Origin: Spirochaetaceae bacterium
GTDB lineage: Bacteria; Spirochaetota; Spirochaetia; Treponematales; Breznakiellaceae
Length of the DNA stretch: 17,515 nucleotides
Direction of reading: 5' to 3'
NCBI GenBank assembly: GCA_031284645.1
Contig: JAITXS010000077.1
Span: 1 to 17,515, forward strand
Part shown: positions 1 to 7,093 of the stretch, one piece after another
Numbering within the stretch: position 1 is the stretch's first letter
Layout: every line of letters begins with the position of its first letter
Notes under the pieces: model-generated
Databases searched by the model: none
Seen by the model: only the letters and a program-made list of their open reading frames with translations
What the model was told of the DNA's origin: nothing
Translations under genes and position numbers: made by a program

Positions 1-265
1 CTAACGCTCCTAACCCTTTGCTTCGGGTAAGTGGTAAAGATTTCTGACCCTTCAAGACCCTAAACCCAAGACCCAACTACCCTTCTTCTTGGGTTATGGG
101 GTATAGATTTTATCAGAAATTCTGTCCCATCCCGAACTTTTCTAAACTTTTGCTTCGGGGTAGAAGTGCGGATGTCTGATAATTCCTATACCCTGTACCC
201 AAAACCCTATTACCCTTGCTTCGGGTAGAGGGGTGGAGTTCTGATAAAATCTATGCTTCAGACCC
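1..265. repeat. Interspersed intergenic repeat block A
   Basis: Gene-free block built of short CCCTAAACCC/GGGTTATGGG-type words. It carries three copies of TTGCTTCGGG or TGCTTCGGG (around 19-27, 151-159 and 216-225) and three copies of an element with an ATTTTATCAGA-type core (98-128 on +, 170-194 and 232-265 on -). The same words recur in blocks near 15437-15625 and 17137-17275. A perfect 16-base inverted repeat lies inside it (103-118 with 239-254). The stretch 100-200 resembles 17165-17265 closely, including a shared TTCTAAAC then TTGCTTCGGG then GGATGTCTG order. It looks like a genome-specific interspersed repeat. Nothing in it resembles a transposase or an IS end. Confidence 0.8.
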
Positions 266-545
266 AATTGTGGGGGTGGCGGAGAACACCGCGCCGGCGG
301 CGCGGGTTCGAAGACAGGGGGAGCTGTGAAAATAGATCTCTTATTATACCGATTTTACGTTCATGGTAACGAAAGTGCTCCCCCTCCTTCTGTGCGATTT
401 TTACTTTATGCAGGGAATCCGGCCTGCGCTTTTTATTAGATATACGGTAAGCTGCTTGCAAAATAATAGCCGAAAATTGCCGCTTCATCGCGGGGCTCTT
501 TTAAAAAGCAGCAAAATATGGTAATTATAATATCAGGAATTATAA
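266..545 (+). other. Gene-free, structured leader upstream of fliH
   Basis: About 280 bases between the repeat block and fliH with no convincing gene. It contains a GC-rich hairpin (284-309) and a 9-base inverted repeat AGGGGGAGC/GCTCCCCCT (316-324 with 377-385). A small CCGC/GCGG hairpin at 480-493 is followed by CTCTTTT and could be a weak terminator. A direct repeat of AATTATAAT occurs at 523-531 and 538-546, the second overlapping the fliH start codon. A TATAAT at 526-531 has no matching -35 box and lies too close to the start to be convincing. The region may hold the fliH promoter or a structured leader, but I cannot identify a known RNA. Confidence 0.4.
284..309. other. GC-rich hairpin upstream of fliH
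   Basis: The arms GAAC-A-CCGCGCC and GGCGCGG-GTTC pair over 11 bases with one bulged A and a three-base GGC loop. No T-run follows on either strand, so it is not a standard intrinsic terminator. It sits just outside the repeat block, so it could mark a repeat boundary or belong to a leader RNA. Confidence 0.5.
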
Positions 546-1466
546 TTGACAAAAGCTGTTTTTAGATTGGGCGAAATTGCAATGAGCAATTCCAGCATAG
601 TTCTCGATGCTCCTTTTCGGGATGAAAGTAAACAAAATGGAGAGACACCCGATGTCGAGATCAACACGGAGGATGTCTTTCAAGGTCCGACTGCGGATGA
701 ATTGCGGGCAGAGGCCGAGCTCTTTAAAGTTCAGTGGGAAAATGAAAAAACCGCGATGATAAACGCGGCAAAAGCACAAGCCGAAATGCTGGTAAACGAT
801 GCCCGTTTCCAGGCGGAAGAAAAAATAAAAATTACTGAAGCCGACATAGATAAAAAAATAGAAGAAGCGCTCTTGCACACGGAAAATATCAAACAGGAAG
901 CACAGGCCAGTGCACAGGCCGTGATCAATTCCGCGCAGCTAAACGTTGAAGAAATAAAAGAGGGCGCCCATAAAGAAGGCTTTGAAACCGGACGTTCGGA
1001 AGGTTACGAGGCCGGAAAAACAGAGGTTCAGCGTCTTATTGAACGTACTCATCTTGTGTTAGAACGGATTCAAGATAAGCGGTCTGCCATTTTATCCGAA
1101 GTCGAGCAGCAGATTATTGATTTAACTCTGCTTATCGCGCGGAAAGTTATTAAAACAATCTCGGAAACAGAAAAAACGGTCGTCATTGAAAACATAAAAG
1201 CGGCTTTGAAGAAAATAAAAACACGGGGGAATATCACCGTTAAGGTGAATCTCGCCGATTTACAGCTTTCCACAGACCATGTGCAGGAATTTACTCGAAT
1301 GCTGGAAAACAACGGCACCATCGAAATTTTAGAAGACAGCTCGATTGAACCGGGCGGCTGTATTATTGAGACTGATTTCGGCGCGATTGACGCGAGAATC
1401 ACAAGCCAGCTTGCCGAGCTTGAAACTAAAATCCTTTCACTTTCGCCGATAAAGGGCGGCGCTTAA
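546..1466 (+). CDS. fliH: FliH, flagellar export ATPase regulator/stator
   Basis: FliH binds the export ATPase FliI at the cytoplasmic face of the flagellar basal body, restrains its activity and helps dock it to the export gate. The 306-aa product has a long charged coiled-coil middle (about residues 45-140) and a run of four glycines spaced as GxxxG (G145, G149, G153, G157), the family's hallmark. A C-terminal FliH/V-ATPase-E-like domain follows. The TTG start is chosen because AGGA (535-538) lies 7 bases upstream and the N-terminus it adds (KAVFRLGEIA) looks native. The ATG at 582 would remove 12 residues and has only a poor ribosome site. fliI follows 48 bases downstream. The usual upstream partner fliG is not seen in the preceding 545 bases. 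Confidence 0.9.
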   Translation: MTKAVFRLGEIAMSNSSIVLDAPFRDESKQNGETPDVEINTEDVFQGPTADELRAEAELFKVQWENEKTAMINAAKAQAEMLVNDARFQAEEKIKITEADIDKKIEEALLHTENIKQEAQASAQAVINSAQLNVEEIKEGAHKEGFETGRSEGYEAGKTEVQRLIERTHLVLERIQDKRSAILSEVEQQIIDLTLLIARKVIKTISETEKTVVIENIKAALKKIKTRGNITVKVNLADLQLSTDHVQEFTRMLENNGTIEILEDSSIEPGGCIIETDFGAIDARITSQLAELETKILSLSPIKGGA

Positions 1467-1471
1467 GGATA

Positions 1472-1500
1472 CGGAAGAAAGGGCACGCATTCTTTTTCCG
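1472..1500 (+). promoter_or_regulatory. Intercistronic hairpin between fliH and fliI
   Basis: CGGAAGAAAG (1472-1481) pairs with CTTTTTCCG (1492-1500) with one bulged A and one G-T pair, around a 10-base loop. It occupies most of the 48-base gap. fliI has no clear Shine-Dalgarno sequence after it, so the stem may influence fliI translation or mRNA processing. There is no T-run to suggest termination. Confidence 0.4.
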
Positions 1501-1514
1501 CTTTAAAATATATC

Positions 1515-2888
1515 ATGGAAAATTTATTCGAAAAATATGTAGATGCGGTAGAACAAACGGAGACAATTACCAGCGTAGGATATATCTGCCGTGCACGGGG
1601 GCTTCTTCTTGAAAGCAGGGGGCCTCAGGCGGTAATCGGCGAAATCTGTCTGCTTGATGTGCGCGGAGTCGAGGTTCAGGCAGAAGTTGTTGCGCTGAGC
1701 GAACATATTGTCAGTCTTATGGCTTTTGCCGACACATCAGGCATTGAGATCGGAAGCCGCGTCAAAGCAACCGGTTCCATGCTTTCCGTCCTCTGTTCTC
1801 CTGAACTACTTGGGCGCATCCTAGGGCCGCTTGGCAGTACGATTGACGGAAAAAAACCGATTACAGGGAATGTCCGTTATCCGGCACTCGCAAAACCGCC
1901 TCCCGCACTCTCCCGTCCGCCAATAAAAAAACGCGTTATTACCGGGATCCGTGCCATTGACGGGCTCCTTGCCTGCGGGGAAGGTCAGCGTCTCGGAATT
2001 TTTGCAGGTTCCGGCGTGGGAAAATCGACTTTTCAAGGTATGATAGCCCGAAACACCGCGGCGGATGTTAATGTGATTGCGCTTATCGGCGAGAGGGGAC
2101 GTGAATTAAACGATTTTATTGAGCAGAGTCTTGGAGAGGAAGGCTTGAAGCGCTCTGTCCTGGTTGTCGCAACTTCTGACCAGCCTGCTCTCGCGCGTCT
2201 TCGTGGGGCATATATAGCCGCTGCCGTTGCCGAATACTTCCGCGATCGCGGGATGAACGTCATGCTCCTTTTTGATTCGGTTACCCGTTTTGCGCGGGCC
2301 CAGCGTGAAATTGCTCTCTCCATCGGGGAAGTGCCTGCTCAGCGGGGCTACACGCCTTCGGTTTTTGAGCTGCTCCCGAAACTTCTTGAACGCGCCGGTG
2401 CCTCGGACAAAGGGACCATCACTGCGTTTTATACGGTTCTTGTTGACGGCGATGATATGGACGAACCTATCTCGGACAATGTACGCGGGATACTTGACGG
2501 GCACATCGTATTATCCCGTAACCTTGCTTCCCGGGGCCATTATCCGGCTGTTGACATTTTACAGAGTATCTCGCGTCTTGAAAGTGAAATCGCAGGACCT
2601 GAGTCAAAAAAAGCGGCCCGTATTATTAAGCGTTACATTGCCGACTATGCCGAAGCGGAAGATATTATCAATGCCGGCGCGTACAAACGCGGTTCCAATC
2701 CCTCGATTGATATCGCTATTGAAAAACGCGCAGAAATAGAGGATTTCTTAATTCAGGACGCCGGGGACAAATCAACACTTGCCGAAACATTAAGCCGCAT
2801 GGGGGAAATCGCCGACATCGTAATTCCCGAAAGTGAGATGATCTACGGCGATGGGGAGCTTGAAAGCACCGCCATTCAGCAGATCTGA
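1515..2888 (+). CDS. fliI: FliI, flagellar type III export ATPase
   Basis: Hexameric cytoplasmic ATPase related to F1-beta that, with FliH, feeds flagellar rod, hook and filament subunits to the export gate. The 457 aa match the family's normal length. The P-loop is at A164-S171 (AGSGVGKS) and the Walker B region at MLLFDSVTRFA with D254. The segment EVPAQRGYTPSVF is diagnostic for FliI/SctN ATPases. An N-terminal beta-barrel domain precedes the nucleotide-binding core and a helical C-terminal domain ends it. The ATG at 1515 is the first in frame and has no recognisable Shine-Dalgarno sequence, so translation may depend on coupling or on the hairpin just upstream. fliJ, which normally follows in treponemes, is absent; the next gene is on the opposite strand. 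Confidence 0.97.
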   Translation: MENLFEKYVDAVEQTETITSVGYICRARGLLLESRGPQAVIGEICLLDVRGVEVQAEVVALSEHIVSLMAFADTSGIEIGSRVKATGSMLSVLCSPELLGRILGPLGSTIDGKKPITGNVRYPALAKPPPALSRPPIKKRVITGIRAIDGLLACGEGQRLGIFAGSGVGKSTFQGMIARNTAADVNVIALIGERGRELNDFIEQSLGEEGLKRSVLVVATSDQPALARLRGAYIAAAVAEYFRDRGMNVMLLFDSVTRFARAQREIALSIGEVPAQRGYTPSVFELLPKLLERAGASDKGTITAFYTVLVDGDDMDEPISDNVRGILDGHIVLSRNLASRGHYPAVDILQSISRLESEIAGPESKKAARIIKRYIADYAEAEDIINAGAYKRGSNPSIDIAIEKRAEIEDFLIQDAGDKSTLAETLSRMGEIADIVIPESEMIYGDGELESTAIQQI

Positions 2889-2917
2889 GCATAGGGATCA
2901 CCGTGCGTGTCGGCTCA

Positions 2918-3676
2918 TCAGGGAATGTTTATAGTATTCACGGCTGTTCCGTCATGGGAGTAGACGCGTTTGCTGTTTGACGGGTCCAGTACGCGTTGTC
3001 CGCGAAAAAAAAGGGTATAATGCCAGACTCCGCTGGGAAGGGGAAGATTCAGGTGGTAGATACCCGGACTGGTTTCTTGCAGGCGATACATAAAAGGATC
3101 CCAGCCGTTAAAATCTCCGGCGACCGTAATGCTTTCCCCTTGTTGAGCTTTATAGCTAAGGACAAGCTCACCGCGCGCCTCCCCACCGGCCCATCCGTTT
3201 CCCTGCGGTACCGGAGCCTTTGTAATCGAAAGCTCGGCCCCTGTTGTAAAATCAAACCGGGTGCGGGGATTGAGGGGATCGCTTAGCCAAAGCCCGTCGA
3301 TAATAAGGCGGTATCCCAATTCTCTTGTGTCTTGCATGTTTTCACCGACTGTGTACGCATAAAAAAGGATCCCTGAATCTTTGAGCATTTCCGGGGGAAT
3401 TTTTTTCGCGGGGTCAAAATGTGCTGTATTATCAATCGGAATGAGGAGCTTTTGAAACCAGTGGACTGTTGAAAAATTTTCATGCGCAAAGGAAACGCCC
3501 ACCCGCTTATAATGGGAGGGCGCGGTAAAGACAACAGCATCCTCAAAAATAGCTGGTTCGCCGGGCTCTTTAAGACTTAGCAAGTATTCGATAAAATGAG
3601 GAGAGCGTAAATCCAACGCCCCTAAAATGCCGATACTTGATGTAAGAAGGAGTATTAAAAAGACAAATGTTTTCAT
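2918..3676 (-). CDS. Secreted orphan CBM48 (isoamylase N-terminal-like) protein
   Basis: The 252-aa product starts with a clear signal peptide (about residues 1-20: basic start, hydrophobic core, ILGA then acidic mature end). The C-terminal 73 residues (about 180-252) form a CBM48/AMPK-glycogen-binding-like fold with GDFNGWDP (187-194) and a later LDPSN. The middle (about 50-150) contains YRLIIDGLWLSDPLNP and looks like a diverged second copy of the same E-set fold. No glycosidase catalytic domain is present. Known CBM48 domains bind alpha-glucans, but treponemal stand-alone versions have no assigned function, so a periplasmic structural or glucan-binding role is inference. It converges on fliI (29 bases apart) and diverges from the collar-like gene (41 bases apart). 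The start codon has no good Shine-Dalgarno sequence. Confidence 0.75.
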   Translation of the reverse strand: MKTFVFLILLLTSSIGILGALDLRSPHFIEYLLSLKEPGEPAIFEDAVVFTAPSHYKRVGVSFAHENFSTVHWFQKLLIPIDNTAHFDPAKKIPPEMLKDSGILFYAYTVGENMQDTRELGYRLIIDGLWLSDPLNPRTRFDFTTGAELSITKAPVPQGNGWAGGEARGELVLSYKAQQGESITVAGDFNGWDPFMYRLQETSPGIYHLNLPLPSGVWHYTLFFRGQRVLDPSNSKRVYSHDGTAVNTINIP

Positions 3677-3703
3677 CTGGTACTAAAAATATCGGTTGAT
3701 GAC

Positions 3704-3709
3704 TATAAT
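3704..3709 (+). promoter_or_regulatory. Candidate -10 box for the flcA-like gene (possible leaderless mRNA)
   Basis: A perfect TATAAT ends 8 bases before the ATG at 3718, so transcription would begin at about 3716-3718, giving a leaderless or nearly leaderless message. The gene has no Shine-Dalgarno sequence, which fits. No good -35 box is visible at the usual distance. Confidence 0.4.
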
Positions 3710-3717
3710 TCTTTATT

Positions 3718-6700
3718 ATGCCGTCTCTAAAGCAGCTTAAACAGTTTCAATCACTCATGAAGAAAATTGGCAAGGAAAATGAAATCCGTGCAAGGGAACA
3801 ACTGCCCGCGGATGATTTTAGCCTGCCCGATCATGAGCCGGGGCCGGTTTCTCCCCGAAAAGCGCGCAAAACCCAGCCTGACGCCGATATTTCAGTGCCC
3901 GCCGGCGCAAGCTCCGCTCCTCCCCCTCCCCCGCTCCCGGAAGAAAATGAAGCAAACAAAGCGTTGCTGCGGGGATTGGGCACGGCAGACAATGAGGACG
4001 ACTTCCCGAATAACGAGAAAAACGGCGACAAAGAAACAGACGAGGATCAAAAAGATGCACAGGGCGGCGGGGAGGCAGGCGGAGAAACTTCCGATACCGA
4101 TGATGGGAGCGATAACGCTGACAGCGATTTCGGGTTTGACTTTAGCGACTTCCTCAACTCAATGCCTGATGATACAGAAAACAAAGCGGAAAATGACTCT
4201 GATTCAGACGAAAACCAAACGGAACACGAAGAAGCTGTTTCCGGAAAAGCCGCGGAAGAAGATGCGCCGCACGGTATAGTTCAGGATGAGCTGCACACTC
4301 CGGAATCTTTTGATGATGAGTTTAACACTCCTTTTGAAGAGCAGGCTGCGGACTCTTTGAAGGGTAATCCTGAAACTCCCGCCGAAAAAGCTGATGAAAA
4401 AGAAAAGATTGAGGAAGACCCCGGTTCAGGCGGCGATTTTGATCTTGACTTCAGCGATTTGAATATTGACTTAGCCGCCTCCGAGAACGATGATATTGAT
4501 CCCCCTGAAGATGAGCTTGCACCCCCGGAAAATGAAGATCACGATCAAAAAAATATCCTCGATGACAAGTTTTTTACCGGTATGGAAGATTTGGAGGAAG
4601 AAGCAGCGGATAAGGCCGGGCAAGAGCTGCAAAAAACCACGCAGGAAAGCCCCGCACAGCCTCCGGCGGGGAACGGGTATATTCCCCCGGACTTGAATGT
4701 TGGTGTTTCCGAGGAAGAGATGAATTCGTTATTCTCGGATATTGTGCATGATGAAGAAATCGCGACGGAACCGGAAATTCAGACGCTTGTCCAGGATAAT
4801 GATATCTTTGAGCAGGAAGATGAAATAAAGAGCGAAGATGATCACAGAGACAGCGCTTTTGATCATTTTGATTTAGGCGGCGGTACAAGCAATCTTGATA
4901 ATTTACCCGATATTGAGACATTGGGGATACGTCTTCCGGATGAAAATGCGGAAGCAGAAATGGTGCCTATTAGTGAAATAAACCTGAGCGAAGAGGATGT
5001 TCAGGCTTTACTCAAAACGCTGGCAAAATATCCGCTTAATATCCGTATTGCCTGTGAAGAGGCTATCGGCGAGGATAACTTTCCTCCTGCCCAGCTAAAA
5101 CCGCTTATTGAACTATTGATCGATGGCGGCAGCGCGCAGGAAACAGCACGGCTTCTTGGCAAACTTCTTAAAAAACGGGTGTCCGTTCCCAAAGGATTTA
5201 AAACAGGCGAGGAATTAGAAGAAGAGCGGCGAAGTTTTAACTACATATTTATCCACAGATTTTTGCCTGTTGCCCGTTTGGCGCTCATTCTTGCGGTGCT
5301 TGCCCTCTCAATTGCCTACTTGTCATATCAATTTATCTACCGGCCGCTGAACGCCGAGAACTTGTATGAAAAAGGATACGAGTTAATTTTATCGGGTGAG
5401 GCTCCTAACTACGTGAGGGCAAATCAGTATTTTAGTGATGCGTTTGAAATCCACAAAGTAAAAGACTGGTTTTATGCATACGCCGAACGTTTTCGGGATG
5501 AACGGCAGTATGTCTACGCCGAGCAAAAATATGATCAGTTACTCCGTATATATCCTCATGATAAAAAAGGCGCGTTGGATTACGCGGGCATGGAAGGGTT
5601 CTATCTTCAAAATTATGAAAAAGCGGATAAAATCATCCGGCAGGAAATCCTTGATTACAGTGTTGACGACAAGGACGGATTACTGGCCCTGGGAGATATT
5701 AACCTTGACTGGGGTGAGACAGACAGCTCAAGATATGAGGAGGCGCGTGCTGCTTACGCGCGGATATTGTCGATATACGGATATACTGATCCGGTGCTTG
5801 AGCGTATGCTACGCTACTTTATACTCACCGATAAGCTTGTTGATGTGCTGCCGCTGCAAAAGAAATTTATGGCGGATAAAAAAAGTAAGGTTTCAGCGTC
5901 AACTTTTGCCGAGCTTGGAGGATATTTGCTTGATAAACGTTTTGAGCTACCACAAGGCGTTCCCGATGAAAATATCGCACGGATAGAAGGTATAAAAGAT
6001 GTTCTGCTTCGCGCCGAAAAAACAGATCCAAATCTGCCTGAGGCGCATTATCAACTTGCGCGTTATTATCATTTTTACGATTTCCCCCTTGAGGAACGTA
6101 TTGCCCTCGAAAACGCCTCTTCTGCTTTTGATCAGGCGCGGCTTGAAACACGGAAACGTTCAGGCTACAGAATTGACACACAGCGCCGTCTCTCACAGCT
6201 TATGTTAAAAGAGCATGAATTTATTTCCGCGGAAAACGCTCTGGTAAAAGGCGTAAATCTGTATGAAGATGCTGTTTCACGCCGTCTTTTAACCCGCAAT
6301 CCCGAGTACGGACGGCTTTATGCGGATCTGGGCGATATAGAATATTTTGCGAAAACCGGTGACATGAAGAAAGCGGAGCAATACTATCTTGATTCTGAGG
6401 CAAACGGCTGGATTCCGCCTGAAATCGAATACCGGCTTGGCGCTGTGTATTACCGGCAAAGTGAATTCCCAAAGGCTTTCCAGCGTCTTTTTAACGTATC
6501 CAAAGAAATTCCGCCTAACCGTAAACTGCTTAATACGCTGGGTCTTACTTCTTTCCTGAATTCCGATTTTTTCGCATCTCAAGCCTATTATCAACGTCTT
6601 CTTGCCATGCTGCACAGAGACAGGGATCGCATACCGCTTGTCTTGCCGGATAATGTGCCGGAACACCGCGCGTTATTGGAACGAATAATGATTGCCGAAA

Positions 6701-7041
6701 ATAATATGGGTGTTACCCTGAATGCTTTGGCAAAACAAACGGGAAAGAACTCCTACCGGGTATCTGCGCTGGCTATGTTCTCCGAGGCAGCCCGTGTTTG
6801 GGACGCGCTTGGGCGGGATCAAAAAACAATGATACGGCCCGGACGGCTTGACCCTGCCCTGCCCGGGGCAAGCTTGCCTTATCTTAATATTCGCAATACG
6901 CTGTATCCTACGGATAGCGAACAAAACCAAATGTTCATGCGCCTTGACGCCGATGTTCTTGAGCCTTCGGAGTGGGAAGAACGAATGGCGTCGATATATT
7001 CCTATGAACAAGCTAAACTGCGGGAAGCCGCAGGCTCATAA
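3718..7041 (+). CDS. flcA: Large acidic single-span TPR protein, probable flagellar collar protein FlcA
   Basis: The 1107-aa product resembles the spirochaetal periplasmic-flagellar collar protein FlcA (Borrelia BB0326 type), which builds the collar around the flagellar motor. Residues about 25-415 are highly acidic, low-complexity and probably disordered in the cytoplasm. They carry a repeated short motif DFxxDFSD(F/L) at 137-145 and 240-248. A helical domain (about 422-505) precedes one membrane span (about 517-540). The periplasmic remainder (545-1107) is TPR-like, for example around residues 550-680, with repeated aromatic and alanine helix pairs. It lies next to fliH/fliI but is separated from them by the - strand CBM48 gene. 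The start was chosen because the N-terminus (SLKQLKQFQSLMKKIG) looks native. The family call rests on architecture and remembered similarity, so another spirochaetal TPR membrane protein remains possible. Confidence 0.65.
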   Translation: MPSLKQLKQFQSLMKKIGKENEIRAREQLPADDFSLPDHEPGPVSPRKARKTQPDADISVPAGASSAPPPPPLPEENEANKALLRGLGTADNEDDFPNNEKNGDKETDEDQKDAQGGGEAGGETSDTDDGSDNADSDFGFDFSDFLNSMPDDTENKAENDSDSDENQTEHEEAVSGKAAEEDAPHGIVQDELHTPESFDDEFNTPFEEQAADSLKGNPETPAEKADEKEKIEEDPGSGGDFDLDFSDLNIDLAASENDDIDPPEDELAPPENEDHDQKNILDDKFFTGMEDLEEEAADKAGQELQKTTQESPAQPPAGNGYIPPDLNVGVSEEEMNSLFSDIVHDEEIATEPEIQTLVQDNDIFEQEDEIKSEDDHRDSAFDHFDLGGGTSNLDNLPDIETLGIRLPDENAEAEMVPISEINLSEEDVQALLKTLAKYPLNIRIACEEAIGEDNFPPAQLKPLIELLIDGGSAQETARLLGKLLKKRVSVPKGFKTGEELEEERRSFNYIFIHRFLPVARLALILAVLALSIAYLSYQFIYRPLNAENLYEKGYELILSGEAPNYVRANQYFSDAFEIHKVKDWFYAYAERFRDERQYVYAEQKYDQLLRIYPHDKKGALDYAGMEGFYLQNYEKADKIIRQEILDYSVDDKDGLLALGDINLDWGETDSSRYEEARAAYARILSIYGYTDPVLERMLRYFILTDKLVDVLPLQKKFMADKKSKVSASTFAELGGYLLDKRFELPQGVPDENIARIEGIKDVLLRAEKTDPNLPEAHYQLARYYHFYDFPLEERIALENASSAFDQARLETRKRSGYRIDTQRRLSQLMLKEHEFISAENALVKGVNLYEDAVSRRLLTRNPEYGRLYADLGDIEYFAKTGDMKKAEQYYLDSEANGWIPPEIEYRLGAVYYRQSEFPKAFQRLFNVSKEIPPNRKLLNTLGLTSFLNSDFFASQAYYQRLLAMLHRDRDRIPLVLPDNVPEHRALLERIMIAENNMGVTLNALAKQTGKNSYRVSALAMFSEAARVWDALGRDQKTMIRPGRLDPALPGASLPYLNIRNTLYPTDSEQNQMFMRLDADVLEPSEWEERMASIYSYEQAKLREAAGS

Positions 7042-7048
7042 TCTGGTC

Positions 7049-7065
7049 CGCGCATAAAAAGCGCG
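7049..7065 (+). other. Small GC hairpin between flcA-like gene and putP
   Basis: CGCGC (7049-7053) pairs with GCGCG (7061-7065) around an ATAAAAA loop, in the 52-base gap. Only TATTT follows, so at best it is a weak terminator or pausing site. Read-through into putP is likely. Confidence 0.35.
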
Positions 7066-7093
7066 TATTTCAACACAAGGGAGTGAGGGAAAA

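Noticed and set aside
300..330. GGTTCGAA resembling a tRNA T-loop
   Set aside because: The surrounding bases do not form an acceptor stem, anticodon arm or D arm; the GG is part of the hairpin at 284-309.
258..488. 76-residue open frame on the - strand in the fliH leader
   Set aside because: No ribosome site, no recognisable motif, very basic composition, and it runs across the GC hairpin and into the repeat edge. It is treated as chance.
2272..2739. 155-residue frame within fliI on the same strand
   Set aside because: Shadow of the fliI coding sequence, which has unambiguous ATPase motifs in its own frame.
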